Made by a program: the position numbers and the translations under genes. Positions 12,701 to 20,523 of a stretch of 64,000 nt of DNA are shown piece after piece. Each line of letters begins with the position of its first letter. Within the stretch, counting starts at the first letter, position 1. The notes under the pieces were generated by a model. The model searched no databases. It worked only from the letters and a program-made list of their open reading frames with translations, and was not told the origin of the DNA. Source of the stretch: Valencia hispanica. Its lineage: Eukaryota; Chordata; Actinopteri; Cyprinodontiformes; Valenciidae. The DNA lies in the NCBI GenBank assembly GCA_963556495.2, contig OY747712.1, forward strand, positions 51,365,069-51,429,068, given 5' to 3'.

Positions 12701-15700
12701 CAGACATCTTGCGTACCGCAATGTTGTTAGGTGTCACAGTGCTGGTTCTGTTGGATCTCAGTGCAGCATTTGAAATTGTTGATCATGATATACTACTAGA
12801 ACGACTGGAGAGCTGGGTGGGACTCCCTGGTACAGTACTTGGCTGGTTCTAGTCTTACGTAAAGAACAGGGACTTCTTTGTTTCAATAGGAAACAAACAG
12901 AAATCACATGTGAGGTGCCCCAGGGCTCCATCCTGGGGCCCCTCTTATTTAATATCTACATGCTCCCACTAGCCCAGATTATAACAACCAATAAGATTAG
13001 CTACCATAACTATGCAGATGATACTCCGCTCTACATTACAATGTCACCAGGTGACTTTGAACCCATCCAAATGCTAAGTACATGCATCGAGCAAATCAAT
13101 GTATGGATGTGTCATAACTTCGTCCAATTGAACAGAAACAAAACAGAAGTAATTACTTTTGGACCTAAAGAGGAAAGATCAATAGTCAGCACACAGCTTC
13201 AGTTAATACAGATAGAAACTACTGATCAGGGTAGAAATCTTGGTGTAGTAATGGACTCAGACCTGAACCTCCAGGGTCACATAAAGGCAATAACAAGGTC
13301 AGCCTTCTATCACCTGAAGAACATTTCTAGAATTAAAGGACTAATGTCGCAACAGGACCTGGAAAAACTCATCCATGAGTTTTTATCTTTAGTCACATTG
13401 ATTACTGCAACAGCATCTTCACGGGTCTGCCTAAAAAGTCAATCCAGAACGCTGCTGCTCTTGTTCCTCACTATAACCAGGAAAGTAGAGCACATCACCC
13501 CAGTTCTAAAGTCCTTACACTGGCTCCCTGTAGCTCAGAGAATAGACTTCTAAATACTTCTATAACCTGTTCTACACCAGACATTTGAAAAGTAGTTATC
13601 TGATTTGGAAATGAGTACTGTTATCTTCAGTGTCCCACCACTCTAATGTTAAGTTAAGAAGGTTAATAAAAAGTTAAAAGTTAAATTTAGTAAGACTAAA
13701 AACACAAAACATTGAAACCCCTCAATATTATGAGGTGTTACTCACCTCATGTATTCTTGAAGAATCGTGACCTGTGTCTGCTCACTGCCTCTTGCCTGGT
13801 TTCACAAACTCTGCACAGAGTATCTAAGGAACAGGAACTTGATCACAGAAATGCTGGTACTTTTGTGGGTCTTCCACCACATGGACGAAAAGTAGTTACA
13901 TCAACTTTTCAATGTAGCCTTCATCAACAAAAATATAAACTGTTAATTCACAAATTGTATACACAAATCTCCCTTATAATCAAACATGACATACTTGAGG
14001 TTGGTTTGGTTTTGAGCAGCCTCACAGTGTAGTCTCCATGCTTGTACTTAGGAAACTCAATGGAGTATCTCAGCTCCCCGATGGCTGTCACGGCATGCTG
14101 CCTACTTGCATTTTCATTGTAGTGGAGGGCAGCAAGCTGCAGTCTAATGGGGAGAAAGAAAAAGAAATACTTGGCATACAAGTTATACTCAAAAAAGATT
14201 TGTTTTACAGCAGACACAATATTTGAAATACACATATATGTCACATTTACCTGCATCGCATTCCCTGGAATGACTAAACCACATTTTTGGGGGAGAACTT
14301 CAAAATCAAGCTGTGAAAAGCTTCTAAGGATGAGGTGTGGTACTGTGAGCTTATCTTTTTGACATATTTTAGTAGACGTGGGGCCAACAAAAGAGATGAG
14401 TTTTTCACGTGCTGCCGTGCCTAAAGTAAGAGATGCATTTATAAATGTTTAGTTTTACAAAAATTTCTGAGGGCAAAATATCACTTTTTTACAGATTTAG
14501 CTAAAAATTAAATATTGCGAGCACAGATTAAGTTTAATGGTCATATATACACACACATTACTTACTTGGGTTTAGCCACGGTCTTGCCTGCTCTCCAACA
14601 AGAGGCTTGTGTAGACAGTGTGGGAAAAGGGCATTCTGGTGGATGTGGATGTTTTGTATGTGGTTGGCCACTGAACTCCACTTTGCCACAGCCTCCTCCC
14701 CTGATGCAGATGTGGATGCAGCCCAGTAAAGATGATTGAACACACTCTTTCTCCACTTTCCCACATCTTGCTGTCCCCTCATCTTGCTCAGTGCATCCAT
14801 TTTTTTTAAACCAATTCCTAGGAACATAAAAAACATAAATAAGGAAACATCATGATTACATAGCTACATATAACAAATGAGACATCGCTGACATATACCT
14901 TTCCCCATGTGCCAAGGATCGAAGAAGTGTGCAATTTCTTTTTTCTCCTCACTCATATATTTCTGAAGTCCATTAAGTCGATCTGTAACAATGGACTGTA
15001 CTTTCAGGCCCTTTTGCTCAAGTACAGACAGACTTCTTGTAAAACCCTCCTTCTCCATCCAGATGCCGTTTTCCATTTCATTGGTCTGCCAACATAAAAT
15101 AATTTTAAGCAAAGCACACTATATATCAAGTGTTGATTATATTGTTTTTTAATACCTGGACTAGTTGGATGTCCACAATCCTGTTAGCACCGATGTCCAT
15201 CATGGTGTAGCTGCCATATTTTGCACAGTGTCCTACAATTGTGAATTACAGTTAAGCTTTGTTACAGTGAACTGACAATAACATTACATGATGTCATGCT
15301 ATGCAAATGCTCCATCTGCACTGATGAATACTCACTCAGCTCACCATACTAAACATTGAAGGGACTCCAACATCAGGGCATGCTGGCCCATTTTCAGTTA
15401 GATTAATCAGCTAATAATTATTTGACCTCTTAGATCATATGTGCTCAATTCCGGTCCTCAAGAGCCGGTCTCTTGCCAGTTTTAGATGTGTCTCTGCGCC
15501 AACACAGCTGATTCAAATGGTCCAACTATCTCCTCAACATGTCAAAGTTCTTTAGATGTCTGCTAATGAACCATCATTTGATTCAGGTGTGCTGAACCAG
15601 GGAAATAACTTAAACATGCATGAGACCGGCCCTTGAGGACCGGAATTGGGCACCCCTGACTTAGATGCACATGACTCTGTAGACCAGTGGTTCCCAAATT

Positions 15701-16328
15701 GTTTTACTTTAGGACCCCCTTGCCTGTGTTTAAGACAAGCCTGGACCCCCCCAACCTCATCTCCTCTCCACATAAAAATGGATTAATTACAAACTTTTAC
15801 TTGCAAAAAATAAACAGCAGTAGGTTTTTGTTCTTATTCTTCTTGTTTTACACTGTAGCTATATAGACATTTTTCCCTTTGTCTTTTATAAATACAAGAT
15901 TTACAAATATAATTTTAATCACCTCAGCACAGACAAAATTGTGTGGACCCCCTGCGATCTCTAGGGACCCCATTTGGGGCTCCCGGACCCCAGGTTGGGA
16001 ACCACTGCTGTAGAGCATTGAACTTTCATCCTAAGATGCTCAAGTGATTGTTAAACATTTAAATAAAACATATACACTGTATAATGACATCACTGCAAAA
16101 GTAACTTACTCTGTCCTCAGGCAGTAGCAAACTACATTTTACACCCTTCATCCCAATACACATGCACTATACAAAACAGGAGCCCGGTAACACTTCTTAC
16201 ATGTAACAGGACTTGATGTTTCACAAAATTTGCTTCATTTCTTCACATTTAGACCCACGTGAAGCTGTCTGCAAATACACCACACCAACATATATTGTAA
16301 CATACGAAACTGTTTAAACAGTTAACAC

Positions 16329-16368
<40 letters not shown>

Positions 16369-16973
16369 TTATGTATCTTATTTTTGTATTTTTCAAGCTA
16401 CGCTAAACTAATCTAAAGCTCATTCTAACGTCATGCAGTGTTGAGCTTATTAACATACCAACATCTATGTGTTGCACAGGGATGCAGCAGTGGGAGAGTG
16501 CACCTTCAACCTCACTGTCCTGGACTGTTTACAGGGATTACGCAAGGTATGTACTGTGCACAGCCATGCCCATGAACCTCTCCTCATTAACTAAAGTAAC
16601 AACCCATTTTCACCTCCTCCCTTCCTGGAGTGAAAGTTAGCTTCTCTGATTTTTGTGAACCTTCTCATCATGTTTCTCTCCTTCAGGCATTACAGCACGG
16701 CTTACTGGATTTTGACATTTTTAGTCCTGAGGAATATGAATATTATGAGGTAACAGTGTTTTTTTTGCATCAGTTATTTTAAGCAGAACAAAAAAGGATT
16801 TTCATATCTGTTGTTAACAGTTGATGCTTGTTATTCAGTAACTTCCAATGCAAACATTTTGCTTCTTTACCGTTTCTGATTTCAGCGAGTTGAAAATGGA
16901 GACATGAACTGGATTATCCCAGGAAAAATTCTGGCATTCAGCAGTCCTCATTCTCGAAACAAGGTAGAGAATG
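3686..16973 (+). CDS. cdc14a: CDC14A-like dual-specificity phosphatase, N-terminal eight exons (gene continues or is truncated)
   Basis: Exons are 3686-3722, 4757-4847, 10101-10176, 10276-10368, 10463-10542, 16480-16546, 16687-16749 and 16886-16973. Together they make 595 coding bases, about 198 residues, with canonical GT/AG ends and compatible phases at every junction. Diagnostic peptides are [59 protein letters not shown] and [14 protein letters not shown]. They match the non-catalytic A domain of CDC14 enzymes and resemble CDC14A more than CDC14B (FATLR, HYTSYDQ, LQGLRK). CDC14 removes phosphate from CDK-type Ser-Pro sites and acts at centrosomes, cilia and mitotic exit. The B domain with HCxAGxxR is absent here although the last donor is intact. 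Start choice: the first ATG of exon 1 gives [12 protein letters not shown], the usual short N-terminus. Confidence 0.93.
3723..4756 (+). other. cdc14a intron 1, with a perfect 13-bp-arm hairpin
   Basis: The intron is mostly AT-rich and has no recognised mobile element. Arms 4344-4356 and 4362-4374 are perfect inverted repeats around the loop AGTTT. The flanks (4309-4390) are rich in GACCCC and TAAGACC units, suggesting a small palindromic repeat insertion. Confidence 0.5.
4757..4847 (+). CDS. cdc14a: cdc14a coding exon 2
   Basis: The acceptor CACTACAG precedes bases encoding (D)[18 protein letters not shown] and then [11 protein letters not shown]. The donor is GAGAG|GTGAGC. The last two bases plus the first of exon 3 make AGC (Ser) where mammalian CDC14A has Asn. 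The open frame upstream of 4757 is not needed to explain the protein. Confidence 0.9.
5356..5784 (-). other. Unrecognised 142-codon reverse-strand ORF, possibly not a gene
   Basis: I do not recognise this reading. From an internal Met it contains a hydrophobic stretch ([18 protein letters not shown]) that could be a signal peptide or membrane segment, followed by Cys- and Pro-rich residues. A second frame over the same bases (5310-5558) is also open, so a frameshifted relic is possible. It lies in cdc14a intron 2, antisense. No splice or promoter signal supports it. Confidence 0.15.
7017..7310. repeat. Interspersed repeat, copy 1 of 2 in the window
   Basis: About 290 bases here and at 59970-60268 are clearly homologous. 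Shared blocks include GCGGCT/GTGGCTAGCG, TCTAGGCCATTT, GTTTGGATGTTAATCGTG and AGAAGCCTCTGCTCCATTT. No ORF or terminal repeat is visible. The family is unknown to me. Confidence 0.75.
8085..9620. repeat. Old AT-rich repeat with ACAGTAAA-type motifs, split by a hAT element
   Basis: Segments 8085-8338 and 9231-9540 resemble each other: CAACCACAGCTGTCAGTAATTTAC versus AACCACAGTTGCCAGTAATTTAC, and GTCTGTTGTTTTTAC versus GTCTGTTGTTTTCAC. A third shorter match begins near 9555. The block therefore holds at least two diverged copies of one unit, with a younger hAT element inserted at 8339. Confidence 0.6.
8339..9230. mobile_element. Non-autonomous hAT element with perfect 8-bp target duplication
   Basis: The 892-bp unit begins TAGGGGTGTCA and ends with the imperfect inverse TGACAGCACTA. 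It is flanked on both sides by CTGTTAAG (8331-8338 and 9231-9238), the 8-bp duplication typical of hAT. Its interior has GATTAATT-type motifs near both ends and no transposase, so it would need an enzyme in trans. It interrupts an older repeat in cdc14a intron 2. Confidence 0.8.
9700..9940 (-). pseudogene. THAP-domain relic
   Basis: On the reverse strand, bases 9929-9912 encode CCSVGC, extending to TNR, the start of a C2CH THAP zinc module. After a frame change come IEFHRLPPF and [11 protein letters not shown], matching the conserved 'FHRLP' and 'CSxHFxSG' blocks. A frameshift with a TGA near 9886 separates the halves. THAP domains bind DNA in host factors and in P- or Kolobok-type transposases. 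This piece is antisense in cdc14a intron 2 with no partner exons seen beside it. Confidence 0.6.
10101..10176 (+). CDS. cdc14a: cdc14a coding exon 3
   Basis: The acceptor TGTTCCAG precedes bases encoding [18 protein letters not shown] and KLNKKLK, one of the most conserved blocks of CDC14. The donor is AAG|GTAACA, phase 0. Confidence 0.95.
10276..10368 (+). CDS. cdc14a: cdc14a coding exon 4
   Basis: Thirty-one whole codons encode [20 protein letters not shown] and [11 protein letters not shown]. The acceptor is TTGCTAG and the donor TCT|GTAAAT. Confidence 0.95.
10463..10542 (+). CDS. cdc14a: cdc14a coding exon 5
   Basis: Encodes [18 protein letters not shown] and then NITAYLPF, ending with two bases of an Arg codon. 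The acceptor is CTCTCCAG and the donor TTCAG|GTACAA. A 5.9-kb intron full of mobile elements follows. Confidence 0.93.
10868..10972 (+). repeat. Short interspersed repeat with 'GGCGACCTGTC...CCCGCCTC' core
   Basis: The segment with TGCCCTGGCGACCTGTCAAC and TACCCCGCCTCTTGCCCAATGA, ending AAGCATAGGATGAA, is a diverged copy of a repeat very common in fish genomes, recalled as a SINE-like or LINE-tail sequence. No tail or target duplication can be assigned. Confidence 0.5.
10973..11714. other. cdc14a intron 5, unassigned part
   Basis: No ORF or repeat family recognised. Two short near-duplicated stretches, ACCAAACC..AGAGAAGAC at about 11492 and 11578, suggest a small local duplication. Confidence 0.3.
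11715..12205 (-). mobile_element. L2-like LINE, 3'-terminal fragment (reverse strand)
   Basis: The reverse-strand ORF 11825-12202 has the C-terminal part of L2-like [42 protein letters not shown] and [16 protein letters not shown]. The element tail is at the low end with TTTTATTTGTATAGC, the usual L2 3' UTR feature. The fragment is 5'-truncated, as is common after target-primed insertion. It lies antisense in cdc14a intron 5. Confidence 0.85.
12478..12612 (+). pseudogene. Exon-like fragment resembling the P2X7 C-terminal (P2X7_C) domain
   Basis: An open block encodes [20 protein letters not shown] and [13 protein letters not shown] and ends at a good donor, AACAG|GTTAGT. The 'EHPGFxxVxLNPYVLQ' pattern matches, from memory, the zinc-binding P2X7_C domain found in a large expanded set of fish proteins. 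A conserved Cys (xVCLN) is Gly here, which argues for decay. No partner exons were found, and an L2 piece begins about 80 bases further on. Confidence 0.4.
12700..13560 (+). mobile_element. L2-like LINE fragment with reverse transcriptase core
   Basis: Reads as RT from '[16 protein letters not shown]' (about 12750) through [20 protein letters not shown], the intact catalytic box YADDTPLY and [14 protein letters not shown] to [20 protein letters not shown]. The longest open frame is 12915-13553. A stop near 12852 and several substitutions mark it as inactive. It is truncated at both ends. Confidence 0.85.
13561..13744. other. Short unassigned intronic stretch
   Basis: No coding or repeat signal that I can support lies between the L2 fragment and the antisense transposase pseudogene. 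Confidence 0.25.
13745..15232 (-). pseudogene. Multi-exon DDE transposase-like pseudogene, antisense in cdc14a intron 5
   Basis: Five reverse-strand exons with GT/AG ends: 15232-15156 ([21 protein letters not shown]), 15085-14899 ([34 protein letters not shown]), 14817-14566 ([27 protein letters not shown]), 14420-14251 and 14143-13995 ([28 protein letters not shown]). A degenerate sixth lies near 13885-13745 with 'VPVP-stop' and a frame change. Exon four has a frameshift before its conserved [13 protein letters not shown] block and then a stop. The 'VTDR..DPWH' and 'LEAFHSL' blocks match a transposase-derived family expanded in fish, possibly Kolobok-like; the superfamily name is inference. 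No terminal repeats or N-terminal exons were found. Confidence 0.75.
15436..15658. mobile_element. hAT-type MITE with 32-bp inverted repeats
   Basis: The arms GTGCTCAATTCCGGTCCTCA (from 15441) and its inverse ending at 15653 pair over about 32 bp. The outer ends are CATATGTG and CACCCCTG. Flanks TCTTAGAT (15428-15435) and ACTTAGAT (15659-15666) agree at 7 of 8 bases, a hAT-type 8-bp duplication. It has no coding capacity and lies in cdc14a intron 5. Confidence 0.8.
15685..16007. mobile_element. hAT-type MITE with CAGTGGTTCCCAA ends
   Basis: The 323-bp unit starts CAGTGGTTCCCAA and ends TTGGGAACCACTG, a perfect 13-bp inverted repeat. The flanks CTGTAGAC (15677-15684) and CTGTAGAG (16008-16015) are an 8-bp duplication with one mismatch. 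The subterminal bases are rich in GGACCCC. It is non-coding and sits 26 bases from the preceding MITE. Confidence 0.88.
16331..16367. repeat. (AC)n-(AT)n microsatellite
   Basis: Fourteen AC units run into a short AT tract, about 110 bases upstream of cdc14a exon 6. Confidence 0.95.
16480..16546 (+). CDS. cdc14a: cdc14a coding exon 6
   Basis: Completes the split Arg and encodes [22 protein letters not shown]. The acceptor is GTTGCACAG and the donor AAG|GTATGT. Confidence 0.93.
16687..16749 (+). CDS. cdc14a: cdc14a coding exon 7
   Basis: Twenty-one whole codons encode [12 protein letters not shown] and SPEEYEYYE. The acceptor is CTCCTTCAG and the donor GAG|GTAACA. Confidence 0.93.
16886..16973 (+). 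CDS. cdc14a: cdc14a coding exon 8 (last one visible)
   Basis: Encodes [18 protein letters not shown] and [11 protein letters not shown] plus one base of the next codon. The donor ATG|GTGAGT is strong, so splicing to a further exon is expected. In relatives the next exon starts YPLHAPEAY; nothing like it is visible downstream in this window. Confidence 0.92.
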
Positions 16974-17059
16974 GTGAGTCAACGACTTCTCATTGCCAGT
17001 GAGAGTTTAAAAAGAGTGAGCAGACCTTTTGCAGAAAGGAGACATATTCCCTGCTTTGT

Positions 17060-17309
17060 ATTGTTAAACTGAAGGAGCCATTATGTCTTTAGAAGTCCAA
17101 AAGTTTTTTTGTCTAACTTTTGCCTTTCATCATGTTCGAGATAGATTTCATTGTAGTTTTTTGATTGGATTTCATGTGACAGACCAACACAAAGTAGCCA
17201 CAAAATTGTGAAATGGGTAGAAAATATACTGGTTGTCGGCATTTTTCACAAAGAAAAATCTGAAAAAGAGTGGTGTACATTATATTGATTAAGGCCCCCT
17301 GAGTGAACT
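17060..17309. mobile_element. Relic of a Tc1-like transposon end
   Basis: TAGTTTTTTGATTGGATTTC, GACAGACCAACACAAAGTAG and GGCCCCCTGAGTGAACTAC match the terminal region of a common fish Tc1-like family from memory. It probably belongs to the family whose transposase relic is at 2400-2600. The copy is cut where an L2 fragment starts. Confidence 0.55.
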
Positions 17310-17640
17310 ACGATTCCTTGCAATTCCAGCAGCACGTCTTTTGGGATTTGTCTCTACCAAACCACTCAGGTCCTCTAATTCCAGTCTACTCAAAATTCCT
17401 AGAATTAGAACCAAACATGGAGAAGCAGCTTTCAGTTTCTATGCTCCTCTAATCTGGAACAAACTTCCAGACAACTGCAAAGCTGCTGAAACACAGAGTT
17501 ATTTTAAATCACAACTAAAAACGTATCTGTTCAGGGCTGCCTTTGAGTAATGCTTTGACGTATCATGTTTTGTGTGTGATTCTTGCTATATTGCCGTTTT
17601 TAGTTTGACTGTGTTTTACTGCTATTTTTATCTTACCCCT
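17310..17640 (+). mobile_element. L2-like LINE 3' fragment
   Basis: The open frame 17341-17550 encodes [35 protein letters not shown] and FKSQLKTYLFRAAFE, the conserved C-terminal block of L2-like RT. A short 3' UTR follows. It lacks everything upstream. Confidence 0.85.
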
Positions 17641-18480
17641 TTTTAACCTGGGTGCAGACCTTGAATGACAGAGTTCAAAATGAATTCATCCACACACTTC
17701 TGTGAGACCCTCTTGACATCCCACAATTTAGGCTGTTTGGATGAGCCTTCATCAGACGTGGACGACTTCCTTTTCAATGGAGCTGCAGTGAGATTTTTGT
17801 ATCTCTCCAAATGATTGGCATGTTTCCTCTGTTTGCAAACAAATACAAAAATAGGTCAGCTCAAATGTATTCCTTGCATTAAAAAGATACAAGCATATAT
17901 TTGTAATATTGTGATACTATACAATACAAATAATTAATCAACAGCTTGATTTGATTGAGCATTAACATGATGTTATTTGAAACATATATTTCCACAGCCA
18001 AAACAAAAGTTAAAAAGGAAAGATAAATGTGTGGCTACTTTTACGGTTATGATTTGGAAGTAGGGAAATAAATGTGTACATTTTGTTAATGCAAACGTGA
18101 CATAAGTTACAACTAGTGCGGCAGACTACAAGCTAGCACCAGCTTTCTAGGAAACTATTATAGTGCTCACAAAGCATTACTTACACTTTATATCATTTTA
18201 AAACCTCCAGAATTAATGAGAGATGCAGAATTAAATGTATACTAGTAACAACAATACGAAAGGTAAATAACAAACCTGAATATGCTTCTTCAAATCGGAT
18301 GGCAAATTCTTGAATGCTAAAAAGTTCGTGATTTTTGAGGGAAGCACAAGTCGCACTGCATCTGCCACGAATCATTCTTATAGCCAACAGCAACAAAAAA
18401 GTTATTTCAGGTAAGGTGCTGTGATTCTTGTCTTTAGGTGTCTGCGGTATCATCCTCTATGACGCTGCCCTGCTCACTTT
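17641..18480 (-). pseudogene. BED zinc-finger / hAT transposase relic
   Basis: On the reverse strand, 18390-18280 encodes CDLCFPQKS and, after a frame change, LAFKNLPSDLKKHIQ. After an intron with acceptor GCAAACAG, 17830-17643 encodes RKHANHLERYKNLTAA, SSTSDEGSSKQPKLWDVKRV and SQKCVDEF. Joined by splicing, the CxxC...HxxxxH pattern is a BED finger followed by the start of a ZBED/hAT protein. The RNase-H-like transposase body is absent, so this is a decayed fragment. Confidence 0.6.
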
Positions 18481-18639
18481 CCTCCTATAGACTAGTTCAC
18501 AGTCACATCAACTGCGGCGTGACTATCCATGTGCTTGACTAACTAATCGCAATAAAAATAAATATTCAAATAAAGTACAGATACCTTAAAAATCTACTTA
18601 AATACAGCAATTACTTCCCACCTCTGGTGAGGACGCCAT

Positions 18640-18900
18640 TGCAGTAATCAATCTGACTAAAGATAAATGCATGGATGAGTTTTTGGAGGTCCTGTTGTGA
18701 CCTCAGTCCATTAATCCTAGAAATGTTCTCCAGGTGATAGAAGGCTGACCTTGTTATGCCTTTATGTGACCCTGGAGGTTCAGGTCTGAGTCCATTACTA
18801 CACCTAGATATTGGGCCTGATCAGTAGTTTCTAGCTGTATTAACTGAAGCTGTGTGCTGACTCTTGATCGTTCCTTTTTAGTTTCAAAAGTAAAATATTT
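18640..18900 (-). mobile_element. L2-like LINE fragment (reverse strand)
   Basis: Reverse-strand bases encode pieces of the L2 block '[33 protein letters not shown]', recognisable from CTCCAGGTGATAGAAGGCTGAC. It ends where the next L2-like element begins. Confidence 0.7.
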
Positions 18901-19031
18901 TTAAAGTCTGGGGGAAAAGAGTTTTAACCGATTTTAACACCACTGACACCGATTTTAACACCACTGACTTTTAGCAACTTGTTTTTATCGGGGCGTTTTT
19001 AATCCGAGCACGGACTACTTTTTATTTCGTC

Positions 19032-20302
19032 ATGCCTTCACTCACCTGCACCCCCGGATGGGATGGCTGTTTTAAATTAACACAGAAAGTTCTAGAGCTG
19101 GAGCAGAGGATCTCCATGCTCCATCAAATCCAGGACCACGAGCGCGACGTGGACATCATCTTCGGCCGGACTTTCGCCGCCGCCAACAGTGCTCAGCTGG
19201 CGGACACAATTCCCTGCCAGCCCGGTGAAGCTGCGGAGGGGGAATCCATCGCTGGACTCAGACTGCCGAACGCCGGAGGAGCAACAACAACTGCAGAGGA
19301 GGACCGCTGGTTCCATCTGGGGGCTAAGCCAAAAGCCCCCATCAGCTCAACACCGGTGCTCCAGGGTGTCTGGTCCATGGTCGGGCCCGGCCGCGGTGGG
19401 GGGGCCCGGAGCAGCCGCCACCGCTCTCCTTCACCCGGCCTACCATTGTCAAACCGCTTCGGTGCCCTGGAGCACGACTTTCCTCCTCTGACTGTCCCTC
19501 CGGCCGCCATGAAACACCGCAGCTCCGCAGGACTTCCGCCCATCCCCTCCCAGCAGCTGGAGCAGCAGCCGGACTCGCGCAGCCCTCCACGTCGCGCTAA
19601 ACCCAGGACTCGCCGAGGAGTGCTCCACCACACCCCGAACCCACGGAACGAGCCCTCGGCGCCGACTACACATCGCTGCAGTCCTGGGGAAGCTAATCCG
19701 CCCAACATCCAGCAGGTCCTGGACCGTGAAAGATCCTCAGCCCAGCATCAACTTGTAGACCAGCCGCCCACCACGCTCATCATTAGAGACTCTATTATCA
19801 GGAATGTAAGGATGAGAGGAGCGGTCACACTGTGTTTTCCTGGAGCTACCGTAAAGGATATTACTGAACAGATCCTGGACCATATCCAACATCTCCCATC
19901 TGTGAGTAGAATTATTATTCACACTGGAACCAACGACATTCGTAAACAGCAGTCTGAACTCCTGAAGCTGGATTTTATTCATTTGTTTAATCTTTTAAAA
20001 TACACACGTGTCTGTTTTTATTTCTGGCCCCACCCCCACTGTTGGCAGAGGTATTGGTCGTTTTAGCAGACTTTTATCTCAACACTTGGCTTTCCTCTGC
20101 CACCGTGATGCACAATATTGGTTTTATGGACAATTTTAACATTTTCTGGGGCAGGAGTCAATTGTTTGGTCCAGATGGATTACATCTTAATAGACAGGGT
20201 GCCCGCATGCTGGCAATGAGCCTGGCATGCCCTCGACCCCCCCTGTCTACCACACCGGCCCCAGCTGCTCCTGCCCTCTCTGCCCCTTCCGCCACATCCT
20301 GA
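19032..20302 (+). pseudogene. L2-like ORF1 protein with SGNH esterase domain, frameshifted
   Basis: The first 344 codons (19032-20066) give a Pro/Ser/Arg-rich N-terminal half. Next comes an esterase-like domain with TLIIRDSIIRNVRMRG (Ser block; families usually have GDS) and IIIHTGTNDIRKQQ. The frame breaks near 20000-20045 and resumes in another frame (20042-20302) with FGPDGLHLNRQGARML, the Asp-x-x-His block. CR1/L2 ORF1 proteins with such esterase domains bind RNA and possibly lipids in retrotransposition. The GDS-to-RDS change and the frameshift indicate inactivity. Confidence 0.8.
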
Positions 20303-20523
20303 TGTGCAGCTGGTCCCTGCTCCTACGAACTCAGTTCTGATTTTAACAGTAATTCACATATCAGACTTGGACCTTGCCCTAAATCATCTATACCCGTTAT
20401 TATCAGCAGAGAGCGGACAAATAATAAAAAAAGTAGCAAATGCAAATCTAATAATCTCAAACAGCTACCAAAAGTCCTACCCCAGTAAATCATACAGTCA
20501 CTCCATCTCCAACCACTATTAAT

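Noticed and set aside
11825..13557. Possible twin-primed L2 insertion (reverse 3' part followed by forward 5' part)
   Set aside because: About 480 bp of unrelated sequence lies between and the two parts overlap in the RT block, so two independent insertions fit better.
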